From Actinomycetota bacterium (lineage in GTDB: Bacteria; Actinomycetota; Actinomycetes; Nanopelagicales; Nanopelagicaceae), in assembly GCA_009702525.1 (NCBI GenBank), contig WLHW01000021.1, positions 1 to 16,161 of the forward strand: DNA of 16,161 bases, read 5' to 3'. The notes below the pieces were generated by a model, which ran no database searches, was not told the origin of the DNA, and saw nothing but the letters and a program-made list of their open reading frames with translations. Made by a program: the position numbers and the translations under genes. Positions 1-7,487 of this stretch are shown piece after piece; positions within the stretch are counted from its first letter, which is position 1; every line of letters begins with the position of its first letter.

Positions 1-255
1 GATGCCGACTCACTCTTCGGGGGTCGTGTTACCGAATGGCTCAAGCAAGGTTACAAAAAAGTTGCCCTACAGAATCACTCAGACGTTGATGCTTACTATG
101 TGTATAAGCCGCAAAGCCAAACACAAGAATTTCACGTATGGGAGCTGCACTTCTTAATAAATAAAATGTGGATTTCAATCAATGCTTCGTACTTAAATAA
201 TCTGAGTGATGCATCTTCATTAATTGACGCTGCGATTACCTCAGCTAACACTTAA
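1..255 (+). CDS. C-terminal fragment of an unrecognised protein
   Basis: An open frame runs from the first base of the window to a TAA at 253-255 and encodes the last 84 residues of a protein whose start lies outside. The fragment is polar and aromatic (WLKQGYKK, YYVYKP, FHVWELHF) and ends in a helix-like SLIDAAITSANT. I see no membrane segment and no motif I recognise. The alternation of aromatic and polar residues suggests beta strands, as in small secreted or lipoprotein-like domains, but that is a guess. It converges on copA, whose stop codon is 45 bases further on. Codon choice resembles the neighbours and there is no internal stop over 84 codons, so I believe it is coding; the function is unknown. 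Confidence 0.6.
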   Translation, partial: DADSLFGGRVTEWLKQGYKKVALQNHSDVDAYYVYKPQSQTQEFHVWELHFLINKMWISINASYLNNLSDASSLIDAAITSANT

Positions 256-300
256 TTACCTGAATTAGTGGGGCTCTGATTCGAATGTAGTTGAGCGCGA

Positions 301-2544
301 TTATTTAATGCGCAAGGAATTAGTTACAACAAATACCGATGACATAGCCATTGCAGCTGCCGCATAAATTGGCTGTAATAAACCAAGGGCTGCGATAGGA
401 ATTCCGATGACGTTATAAACAAGGGCCCAACCCATGTTGAGACGGATAATAGTGAGAGTTTTCTTAGCTAAATGCAACGCATCGATAACACTTGCTAAAC
501 CTGAGTTCATTAACGTTATATCAGCGCTGGAAATTGCTGTATCAGTTCCGGTGCCCATTGCCATCGATAAATCTGAGGCGGTTAATGCAGCGGCATCATT
601 GATTCCGTCACCAATCATCAGAACGCATCTACCCTCTGACTTCAACTTTTCGACAATTTGCAGCTTAGTCTCGGGCAGCGCAGCAGAAACAACATGAGCT
701 GCGTCAATTCCTACGGCCATGGCTACTCCTGCAGCAACTTCGGCGCTATCTCCAGTTACTAGCCATGGAGTAATTCCTAAATTTGTAAGTGCATTGATCG
801 TCTGTGCGGCATCTTCTTTTAGTTGATCTCCGACTGAGAAAACAGCTAGTGCAACACCGTCCCATGCCAGAACTGAAACAGTGAGTCCCACTTCTTGGGC
901 ATGTGCAATTGCAAGTTTTAACTCTGCATGAAATTCAGTACAACTGTGCGCAACTGCTGCAGGTGAACCAATAAGGACCACTGGAGATTGTGTTCCAAGG
1001 TTTACTCGGCCCGCAGCTCCAGATCCTGGAGTCACTGCATAATCTGAGACGTCGAAGTTCTTAGCTCCTTCACCAAGTGAGTAACGAGTAATGGCAAGTG
1101 CCACTGGATGTGAGTTTTGGCTTTCTATCGCCAGTGCAGAGGAAAGAATCATCTCTTTACTAATTAATGGTGCAAATGTTGAACCTAGAACTGTGCCTGC
1201 AGCCAGTGAAACCGTGGCTTCTTGTACTTTCATGTGGCCGTAAGTCAGTGTGCCAGTCTTATCAAAAACGACGGTATCAACCGTGCGCGCTACTTCTAGT
1301 ACACGTGGCTCACGTAAAACAATTCCACGTTGGGCACCTCGCCCTGATGCAACAAGGAGGGCGACTGGAGTAGCAAGTCCAAGTGCACATGGACATGCAA
1401 TTACTAGAACTGTAATTGCAATAGAAATTGATCGGGTAAGTGTGTGACCTGAGTAGTACCAACCCGCGAAAGTTCCAATTGAAATAAGCGTAACTATCGG
1501 AACAAATATCGCACTAATGCGATCAGCTAAGCGCTGAATAGGTGCCTTTGTACCTTGAGCGCTAATAACCATGGCTGTTATGCGAGCTAGCTCGGTATCT
1601 TTACCGATCCGAGTTGCACGCACAATAAGGCGCCCATTGTGATTCAGTGATGCACCAACTACTTGTGAGCCAGGACGAACATCTACCGGCTTAGACTCCC
1701 CCGTTAACATCGAGTTATCAACGGCGCTCTCACCTTTTATTACGATGCCATCAGTAGCGATTCGATCACCAGGACGGACTTCAAACTCATCACCAATGTG
1801 TAGTTGCTCAATCGGAACAATCAGTGGAAACCCACCGCGAACTATTGTTACTTCTTTACTTCCAAGTGCCAGCAGTGATGACAGTGCTTCACCCGCTGCA
1901 GATTTTGCGCGTGTCTCTAAGTAACGTCCAAGGATGACAAAGAAAATTACTCCCGCAGCTACTTCGGTATAGACATCTCCGGCACCAGTTGAGTTGGCAT
2001 AAATTGACCAGGTAAAGGCCGCCATCGACCCCATTGAAATTAAATTATCCATTGTTGGATGTTTTAAATTACGTAGAGCTGCGCGATGAATTGGCCAGGC
2101 AATAATTAAGACAACTGGTGCGCTCAAAGCAATTACTAACCATGAAGTAGCCGAATAAAGTGGTCTGGCAATAGAAAACGAATCTAAGCGATCAATAATC
2201 CACATGTCGATGTAGTGATGCCAGCTCATGACCATTGAAATTGCAACTGCAGGTGCGGCAAAGATAAAAGCGAAGAACAATGCTTTAGCAGATTTCTTAC
2301 TATGCAGAGTCACGGCTTGGCCATCAGCTAAAAGTGAGGCCTTATAACCGGCTTTTTCAACGACCTTTACTAACTCCTTCACGTCAATATCGGCAGGTGC
2401 CAAAATGTGTGCGGTCTCGGTCGCGAAGTTAATTGTTGCACTTACGCCATCAACGGCATTTAAAGCCTTTTCTACGGTATTAACGCAAGAAGAGCAGGTC
2501 ATTCCTTCGATAGAAAGTGTCGTTGGTTCTAATACGGTACTCAT
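301..2544 (-). CDS. copA: Copper-translocating P1B-type ATPase (CopA)
   Basis: Inner-membrane pump that should export Cu(I) using ATP. The 747-residue protein has one N-terminal heavy-metal-associated domain (about 10-70) with metal-binding Cys17 and Cys20 in GMTCSSC. The actuator loop carries TGES at 281-284 and the transmembrane metal site is CPC at 384-386. The phosphorylated aspartate is D428 of DKTGT. The nucleotide domain has the P1B-specific HP pair at 479-480, and the hinge is GDGIND at 645-650. Tyr710-Asn711 in TM7 and M732-x-x-S-S in TM8 are the known Cu(I)-type signatures, which argue against Zn/Cd/Pb specificity. Eight membrane segments are visible. Its ATG overlaps the hisN stop (ATGA), so it is translationally coupled as the last gene of the aroA-rsgA-hisN operon. 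No copper regulator or chaperone gene is adjacent. Family certain; copper specificity very likely. Confidence 0.95.
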   Translation of the reverse strand: MSTVLEPTTLSIEGMTCSSCVNTVEKALNAVDGVSATINFATETAHILAPADIDVKELVKVVEKAGYKASLLADGQAVTLHSKKSAKALFFAFIFAAPAVAISMVMSWHHYIDMWIIDRLDSFSIARPLYSATSWLVIALSAPVVLIIAWPIHRAALRNLKHPTMDNLISMGSMAAFTWSIYANSTGAGDVYTEVAAGVIFFVILGRYLETRAKSAAGEALSSLLALGSKEVTIVRGGFPLIVPIEQLHIGDEFEVRPGDRIATDGIVIKGESAVDNSMLTGESKPVDVRPGSQVVGASLNHNGRLIVRATRIGKDTELARITAMVISAQGTKAPIQRLADRISAIFVPIVTLISIGTFAGWYYSGHTLTRSISIAITVLVIACPCALGLATPVALLVASGRGAQRGIVLREPRVLEVARTVDTVVFDKTGTLTYGHMKVQEATVSLAAGTVLGSTFAPLISKEMILSSALAIESQNSHPVALAITRYSLGEGAKNFDVSDYAVTPGSGAAGRVNLGTQSPVVLIGSPAAVAHSCTEFHAELKLAIAHAQEVGLTVSVLAWDGVALAVFSVGDQLKEDAAQTINALTNLGITPWLVTGDSAEVAAGVAMAVGIDAAHVVSAALPETKLQIVEKLKSEGRCVLMIGDGINDAAALTASDLSMAMGTGTDTAISSADITLMNSGLASVIDALHLAKKTLTIIRLNMGWALVYNVIGIPIAALGLLQPIYAAAAMAMSSVFVVTNSLRIK

Positions 2545-3338
2545 GGATTTAATCCCTTAATAACGAAGCTACTGAGTGCGGCATTTGTCGATACACCACT
2601 ACCGCCAAATGGTCCGGCAACGCCAGATGTGTTTGTAAAGACCCCTCCTGCTTCACGCACAATAATATCCAAGGCGGCCATATCCCAAATCGCAAGGGAT
2701 GGTTCAATTGCAACATCAACTGCGCCTTCGGCTACCAACATGTGTGACCAAAAATCACCCATTCCGCGCGTGCGCCAAGCACTATCTAGCATCTCTTGAA
2801 AAGGTTTTAGTCTGTCACCAAAGCCAACAAAATCTGAGTAAGCAATTGATGCGTCACTCATGGATGCAACTTGGGAAACAGAAATTTTCCTGGTTGCTCC
2901 ATTGAAAGTTACAAATGCACCTTGGCAGCATGAGGCGAACCAGCGACGTGAGAGTGCTGGTGAACTTGCAATACCAACTACAACTTCTTGACTACCATCA
3001 TCATGAACTTCTACGAGTGCAATTAAGCATGCCCACGTTGGAACTCCGCGCATAAAATTCTTAGTTCCATCGATTGGATCAATTACCCAATAACGTCGCG
3101 CACCTTTTAAATCTGTTCCAAACTCTTCACCTAACAAACCATCATCTGGGCGGTGTTTTGATAACGCTTCACGAATTGCAGTCTCAACTGCGCGATCAGC
3201 ATCTGTTACTGGAGTGTTATCTGGCTTAGTCGTAATCACTAAATCAAGAGATTGATACCTATCTAAAGCAATTTCATCGGCGATATCGGCAAGCAGATGT
3301 GCCAGAGCCAAATCCTCTGCATAATCATTGGTACTCAT
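2541..3338 (-). CDS. hisN: Histidinol-phosphatase, inositol monophosphatase family
   Basis: Probable HisN, which dephosphorylates L-histidinol phosphate in histidine biosynthesis. The 265 residues show the full metal-dependent IMPase signature: GEE at 70-72, DPIDGT at 87-92 and WDMAA at 218-222, whose acidic residues bind the catalytic Mg ions. The stretch KPDNTPVTDADRAVE (38-52) and RGVPTWACLIAL (97-108) are what I expect of the actinobacterial HisN subgroup rather than SuhB or CysQ. The gene begins 12 bases after the rsgA stop and overlaps copA by four bases. A TAGGAT hexamer at the rsgA/hisN junction might be an internal promoter, but I would not insist. The IMPase fold is certain. Substrate choice rests on family resemblance, and inositol-1-phosphatase activity is the main alternative. 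Confidence 0.88.
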   Translation of the reverse strand: MSTNDYAEDLALAHLLADIADEIALDRYQSLDLVITTKPDNTPVTDADRAVETAIREALSKHRPDDGLLGEEFGTDLKGARRYWVIDPIDGTKNFMRGVPTWACLIALVEVHDDGSQEVVVGIASSPALSRRWFASCCQGAFVTFNGATRKISVSQVASMSDASIAYSDFVGFGDRLKPFQEMLDSAWRTRGMGDFWSHMLVAEGAVDVAIEPSLAIWDMAALDIIVREAGGVFTNTSGVAGPFGGSGVSTNAALSSFVIKGLNP

Positions 3339-3350
3339 AAGGCTTTAATC

Positions 3351-4373
3351 CTATTCCTCAATCGCACTCACAGCTTGATCTTTCACTGCTAATAGTGAAC
3401 GCAGGCTAGCCAAACGGGCGCTGCGTTCTGGATTACTTACGCCACCAGGTGCCGCCCAGGCATCTAGGGAACAAGAGCTCTCAGAGTGTGAGCAGTTAGA
3501 CAAGCAGTTGGCGGCGACTTCAGATAAATCAGTGAATGCATCGACGATTCGCTTAGTGTCAATGTGCGATAAACCAAATGCACGAATGCCTGGTGTATCA
3601 ATAATCCAGCCATCACTCGTTGCAAGTGGCAGCGCAATAGCACTTGATGATGTGTGTCGGCCACGGCCTGTTGCACTATTGACATCGCCGGTTAAGCGAT
3701 CTGCTTCAGGTACGAGTGCATTAATCAGCGTTGACTTACCAACACCAGAGTGACCCACAAGGACTGAGATTTTTCCCTCAAGCATCGCATGAAGCGCAAT
3801 TAAATCGCTCTCACGATGTGATCCTTTAATCGCAGTATGAAGAATTTCAACATCTAACTTGGAATACTCCGCCAAGAACGCTGGAACTGGACCTAAATCA
3901 GTTTTAGTAACCACCAAAATTGGGGCAATGCCTTCAGTAAATGCTGATACAAGGAAACGATCGATAAGACCTCGACGCGGTTCAGGGTTAGTGGCAGAAA
4001 CAACGATGACGAGTTGATCAATATTGGCAACAATTGTGCGTTCAACTTGTGCGGCGTCGTCAACGGTTCTACTCAAAGAGTTCCGTCGATCTTGCACCTG
4101 AACAATACGTGCAAGGGATCCCTCGCTTCCGCTTACATCTCCAACTAAAGAGACAGAATCACCAACTACAACAGATTTGGGACCAAGTTCGCGTGCACGC
4201 ATTGCAGTAATCACTATGCCACTATCGGTGATACATGTTTGACGTCCACGATCTACGGTTGTAACTAATGCATTAATTGCATCATTGTGACTTGGGCGAT
4301 CTTTACTGCGTGGTCGTGTACTTCGGGATGGTCGAATCCGTGCATCGGATTCATCGTATTCGCGAGGACTCAT
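3351..4373 (-). CDS. rsgA: Small ribosomal subunit biogenesis GTPase RsgA
   Basis: Circularly permuted GTPase acting late in 30S subunit maturation. The 340-residue protein has a basic, Arg-rich N-terminal tail (1-27) and an OB-fold (about 32-95). The GTPase domain then follows in permuted order: G4 as TKTD at 156-159, the P-loop GHSGVGKST at 207-215, T241 in the G2 loop and G3 as DTPG at 259-262. The C-terminal zinc knuckle uses C290, C294, H296 and C301; the C-x3-C spacing and the following LDAW match the actinobacterial form as I know it. The gene starts nine bases after the aroA stop and ends 12 bases before hisN. The aroA-rsgA order is also found in Mycobacterium tuberculosis. Nothing appears truncated. 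Confidence 0.95.
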   Translation of the reverse strand: MSPREYDESDARIRPSRSTRPRSKDRPSHNDAINALVTTVDRGRQTCITDSGIVITAMRARELGPKSVVVGDSVSLVGDVSGSEGSLARIVQVQDRRNSLSRTVDDAAQVERTIVANIDQLVIVVSATNPEPRRGLIDRFLVSAFTEGIAPILVVTKTDLGPVPAFLAEYSKLDVEILHTAIKGSHRESDLIALHAMLEGKISVLVGHSGVGKSTLINALVPEADRLTGDVNSATGRGRHTSSSAIALPLATSDGWIIDTPGIRAFGLSHIDTKRIVDAFTDLSEVAANCLSNCSHSESSCSLDAWAAPGGVSNPERSARLASLRSLLAVKDQAVSAIEE

Positions 4374-4382
4374 ACGCAGCTC

Positions 4383-5687
4383 TTAATCAAGTAAAGAGCT
4401 CCATAAACCTGGAAAATCTGGCAGAGTTTTGCGAGTAGTTGCAATGTTTTCAACCTCTATACCTGGCACTACTAAACCAATAACTGCACCAGCAGTTGCT
4501 AAGCGATGATCGTCATAGGTGTGAAAAACACCGCCATGTAATGGGGCTGGATTTATCTCAAGCGAGCTCTGATGCTCTATGACGTGACCGCCAAGTGAGT
4601 TAATTTCACGTGTGAGAGCGGCGAGGCGATCGGTCTCATGTAATCGCAAGTGGCCAATCCCACGCAAATGTGAAGGCGAATCAGCAAGGGCGGCCAAGGC
4701 AGCAATCGATGGAGTTAGCTCGCCAACATCATGCAAGTCGATATCAATTCCATGAATTCTTCCGGTTCCATTAAGAGTTAAGCCTCGATCGCTCATCGAA
4801 ACATGTGCTCCCATAGAAGTTAAAATTGAACGCAGCTGATCACCGGGTTGTGTTGTTTGTGTAGGCCAATCTGCAATCGTCACACTTCCACCGCAAACCA
4901 TAGCCATTGATAAGAATGGTGCAGCATTTGAAAGATCGGGTTCAATCATTAATTCACGTCCATGTAAAGCTCCTGGCTTTACGCTCCAGCTTTGTGCATC
5001 CTGATTAACTTCCACATCTGCACCAAAATCTCGCAGCATTACAACTGTCATATCGATATGTGGCATTGAAGGAAGCGCACCACCTTTATGGGTAACAACA
5101 ACACCATTTTCAAAACTTGGTGCAACCAATAAAAGTGCTGATAAAAATTGACTCGATGCACTTGCATCGATTGTGAGTGCGCCACCAGGGATTTTTCCTT
5201 TTCCATGTACAACCATGGGCAAGCTGTATCGACCATCATGCGCAATTGATACACCAAGCTCTTCCAGCGCCTTGATTACAGGTCCTAGCGGCCGCTCATA
5301 CGATCGTGGATCTCCATCAAATGCAATGTCTCCTTCAGCCAGTGCGGCTAGCGGTGGCAAGAAGCGCATGACGGTTCCTGCATTTCCAACATCTATTGTG
5401 GCTGGCCCGCGCATAACACCTGGAGTAATTGTTAATTGGTACTCGCTGTCCCCATCAACGCGTGCATCACTTTCATTAATTCCAATTCCTAAAGCCTGTA
5501 ATCCCTTAACCATCAACTCACTATCGCGTGAAACAAGGGGACGACGCAGTATGGATTGGGAGTCAGCCTGGGCTGCCAAAATGAGTGCACGATTAGTCAC
5601 CGATTTTGATCCAGGAATAACGACAGAGATATCTACTGGAAGCGCACCACGAAAGATTGCCGGCCAGAGGTCGTCGTTTTTACTCAT
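4383..5687 (-). CDS. aroA: 3-phosphoshikimate 1-carboxyvinyltransferase (EPSP synthase)
   Basis: Catalyses transfer of enolpyruvyl from PEP to shikimate 3-phosphate, the sixth step of the shikimate pathway. The 434 residues cover both inverse alpha-beta barrel domains. Visible motifs are PGSKSVTNR at 25-33 (K28 and R33 bind substrate), GNAGTVMRF at 101-109 (PEP/glyphosate loop), SASSQ at 176-180, HETDR at 350-354 and DDHRLA at 392-397. At the position of the usual catalytic aspartate this protein has E323 in GELTP, which I believe is normal for actinobacterial and some class II enzymes. The residue after the MR of the PEP loop is Phe, not the Pro of E. coli. The ATG lies six bases downstream of a TAGACT hexamer, suggesting a leaderless transcript. 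It heads the operon with rsgA, hisN and copA. Confidence 0.96.
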   Translation of the reverse strand: MSKNDDLWPAIFRGALPVDISVVIPGSKSVTNRALILAAQADSQSILRRPLVSRDSELMVKGLQALGIGINESDARVDGDSEYQLTITPGVMRGPATIDVGNAGTVMRFLPPLAALAEGDIAFDGDPRSYERPLGPVIKALEELGVSIAHDGRYSLPMVVHGKGKIPGGALTIDASASSQFLSALLLVAPSFENGVVVTHKGGALPSMPHIDMTVVMLRDFGADVEVNQDAQSWSVKPGALHGRELMIEPDLSNAAPFLSMAMVCGGSVTIADWPTQTTQPGDQLRSILTSMGAHVSMSDRGLTLNGTGRIHGIDIDLHDVGELTPSIAALAALADSPSHLRGIGHLRLHETDRLAALTREINSLGGHVIEHQSSLEINPAPLHGGVFHTYDDHRLATAGAVIGLVVPGIEVENIATTRKTLPDFPGLWSSLLD

Positions 5688-5693
5688 TGCCTA

Positions 5694-5699
5694 AGTCTA
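5694..5699 (-). promoter_or_regulatory. Putative -10 element of the leaderless aroA operon
   Basis: On the minus strand the hexamer TAGACT ends six bases before the aroA ATG, so transcription would begin at or next to the A of the start codon. There is no Shine-Dalgarno sequence in the 22-base spacer. The -35 region is not recognisable. This is an inference from spacing. Confidence 0.5.
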
Positions 5700-5703
5700 T
5701 CCT
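5698..5703 (+). promoter_or_regulatory. Putative -10 element of the leaderless SRAP gene
   Basis: TATCCT ends exactly six bases before the ATG at 5710 and overlaps the minus-strand aroA -10 by two bases. The spacing mirrors the aroA side, and no Shine-Dalgarno sequence is present. The two RNA polymerases could not occupy both sites at once. Confidence 0.5.
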
Positions 5704-5709
5704 TAACGC

Positions 5710-6441
5710 ATGTGTGGTCGTTATGCGCAATCGGCGGATATGCGCGAACTCATGGAGCAGTTTGAGGTGACCGGCGCTTCTCCATCCCAATCACTGCCAG
5801 CAAATTGGAATATTGCGCCGACTAATCCTATTTACATCGTTCGTGCGGATCAGAGCGATACCAGCAAAACTGAGCTAGCTACGCTTTCATGGGGGCTCGT
5901 TGGTCCATGGCTAACAAATATCCAAGAAGCGAAAGCGTCGCAATCTAGAGCTATAAATGCGCGGAGCGAATCCATACATGAAAAACCAACTTTTCGATCT
6001 GCATTTAAATCTACTCGCTGTTTAATTCCAGCCGAGGGATATTACGAATGGGCAACCGCGTTAGGAAAATTCGCACCTAAGCAACCCTTTTATATCCATG
6101 CAAAGGATGGAAAACAGTTGCCGATTGCTGGAATTTGGAGCAGTTGGCGGGCACCAAGTGGCGAGGTAATACATAGCGCATCAATAATTACGCAAGAGGC
6201 TCAGGCAGAGTTAGCTGACATTCATAGTCGAATGCCGGTGTTTATGCCCCGTGAACGATGGTCGCAATGGCTGGACCCAGAAAATAAAGAGATAGAGCAG
6301 ATAAAATCCTTAATGAGAGTTGACTCACCAACTTCATTTCTTGAGGCCTATCCGGTTTCTAGGGCAGTAAATTCAGTTGCGAATCATGGAAAAAAGCTCA
6401 CCGATGAAATTGTGTTAGGCGTGCCAGAAACCCTCTTTTAG
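5710..6441 (+). CDS. SRAP domain protein (YedK/HMCES family)
   Basis: Member of the SOS-response-associated peptidase family, which forms a covalent thiazolidine link between its N-terminal cysteine and abasic sites in single-stranded DNA, shielding them. The 243-residue protein begins MCGRY, so Cys2 becomes N-terminal after Met removal, as the mechanism requires; this also fixes the start. Other expected active-site residues are present: N34 in NWNIAPT, N83 in INARSES, E109 in PAEGYYEW and H172 in DIHSRMPV. The length is usual for bacterial members. It is divergent from aroA with only 22 bases between start codons, and sigH starts 18 bases after its stop. M. tuberculosis, as I recall, also carries an SRAP gene beside aroA-rsgA and near sigH, so the neighbourhood appears conserved. 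Confidence 0.93.
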   Translation: MCGRYAQSADMRELMEQFEVTGASPSQSLPANWNIAPTNPIYIVRADQSDTSKTELATLSWGLVGPWLTNIQEAKASQSRAINARSESIHEKPTFRSAFKSTRCLIPAEGYYEWATALGKFAPKQPFYIHAKDGKQLPIAGIWSSWRAPSGEVIHSASIITQEAQAELADIHSRMPVFMPRERWSQWLDPENKEIEQIKSLMRVDSPTSFLEAYPVSRAVNSVANHGKKLTDEIVLGVPETLF

Positions 6442-6459
6442 CGATAACCTTTTGCCGAT

Positions 6460-7077
6460 ATGACATCGACAGAGTTGGTCAAGGAAAGCGCGGCAGATCG
6501 TGCCGTTCGCTTTGAACGCGATGCCCTTGTTTTTACTAATCAACTGTATGCAGCGGCATTGAGGTACACAAAGAATCCTCATGATGCAAAAGATTTGGTT
6601 CAAGATACATATTTAAAGGCCTTTGCCTCATTTCATCAATTTGAACCTGGTACAAATCTAAAGGCCTGGCTCTATCGTGTTTTGACAACAACTTTTATCA
6701 ATACGTATCGCAAGGATCAACGACGTCCACAAATATCTGGTGGCGAGATTGAAGATTGGCAGTTAGCAGACGCAGCTTCGCACACGAGTAATTTAGGAAA
6801 ATCCGCTGAGGTTGAAGCGTTAGAGAACTTGCCTGATAGCGACATTAAGCGTGCCTTACTTGATATTCCAGAAGAGTTTCGTATTGCCGTCTATCTAGCC
6901 GATGTAGAAGGTTTTTCATATAAAGAGATCGCCGAGATTGTTGGAGTACCAGCTGGAACCGTAATGTCACGGCTACATCGGGGAAGAAAACAGTTGCGCG
7001 AGCGGTTAACAGAGTATGCAAAAGAACTTGGGTACTCAGTCAAGCCCGCCAAGAATTCAAAGGAGGAGGCTCCATGA
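6460..7077 (+). CDS. sigH: RNA polymerase sigma factor, SigH/SigR type (ECF)
   Basis: Extracytoplasmic-function sigma factor of the thiol-oxidative and heat-stress class. The 205 residues contain sigma region 2 (about 20-88: DAKDLVQDTYLKAF then LKAWLYRVLTTTFINTYRK, the core-binding and -10-recognition helices). An acidic linker follows (91-125). Sigma region 4 (about 128-182) has the helix-turn-helix FSYKEIAEIVGVPAGTVMSR for -35 recognition. The basic tail ends at a TGA overlapping the rshA ATG, giving the coupled sigma/anti-sigma pair expected for SigH-RshA (SigR-RsrA). Known targets of this class include thioredoxin and mycothiol genes; none is in the window. A TAACCT hexamer at 6445-6450, nine bases before the ATG, is a possible housekeeping -10. 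I did not find a convincing autoregulatory GGAA-N18-GTT site. Confidence 0.93.
   Translation: MTSTELVKESAADRAVRFERDALVFTNQLYAAALRYTKNPHDAKDLVQDTYLKAFASFHQFEPGTNLKAWLYRVLTTTFINTYRKDQRRPQISGGEIEDWQLADAASHTSNLGKSAEVEALENLPDSDIKRALLDIPEEFRIAVYLADVEGFSYKEIAEIVGVPAGTVMSRLHRGRKQLRERLTEYAKELGYSVKPAKNSKEEAP
7059..7066 (+). promoter_or_regulatory. Strong Shine-Dalgarno site for rshA
   Basis: AAAGGAGG lies seven bases upstream of the rshA ATG, inside the sigH coding end. It is among the best ribosome-binding sites in the window and would give high anti-sigma translation coupled to sigH. Confidence 0.75.
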
Positions 7078-7484
7078 GCGCCTACCAATTAGGATCATGT
7101 AATCAAATCCTGAACTCATTTGTACTTTTGCTTGAAGGAAATATTGATGCTCCTTCAATTGGTGTTATAGATGTGCACTTGGCTGGCTGCCCTAACTGCA
7201 GCGCTGAACTAGCTCATGAACGCCTAATGCACTCTTTATTACAAGATGTATTAAGGCGCACATGTAATGAAACTGCGCCTGAGGATCTCCATGATTCGAT
7301 TTATCAGCAGATTCACGCACAATCAACTGGGGCTTTTACGACTGAGGTCATCACTGAAATCACTATGACTGAGATTTCAATTGAAATTGATGAGTTTGGC
7401 AATATCGAACACCGTGAAGTCACCATTGAACACACTGAAGAAATTCGTTATTTAGAAGATAATTCAGAGAACGATAAGGCCTAG
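7074..7484 (+). CDS. rshA: Mycothiol-system zinc anti-sigma factor (RshA/RsrA)
   Basis: Redox-sensitive anti-sigma factor that should bind and silence SigH until its cysteines are oxidised and zinc is released. The ZAS motif H-x3-C-x2-C is present as H35, C39 and C42. C9 near the N-terminus and C64 in the RRTC...APEDL stretch complete the cysteine set known from RsrA and RshA. Helices occupy about 44-62 and 70-82. The odd part is the C-terminus. RsrA and RshA are usually about 100 residues, but this protein has 136. Residues about 86-136 are strongly acidic with alternating Ile/Thr/Glu (EVITEITMTEISIEIDEF, then REVTIEHTEEIRYLE), which looks like a beta hairpin turning at DEFGNI. The gene overlaps sigH by four bases and is three bases from the following thioesterase-like gene. 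Confidence 0.9.
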   Translation: MSAYQLGSCNQILNSFVLLLEGNIDAPSIGVIDVHLAGCPNCSAELAHERLMHSLLQDVLRRTCNETAPEDLHDSIYQQIHAQSTGAFTTEVITEITMTEISIEIDEFGNIEHREVTIEHTEEIRYLEDNSENDKA

Positions 7485-7487
7485 AAC

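Noticed and set aside
5173..5694. Long plus-strand open frame (173 codons) across the start of aroA
   Set aside because: It is antisense to the well-supported aroA coding region, has no recognisable domain and is Ser/Pro-rich as expected of a shadow frame.
6388..6416. Possible SigH-dependent promoter (GGAA ... GTT) upstream of sigH
   Set aside because: GGAA at 6388 and GTT at 6414 are about 22 bases apart, longer than the 16-19 base spacing of this sigma class, and the region is inside the SRAP gene.
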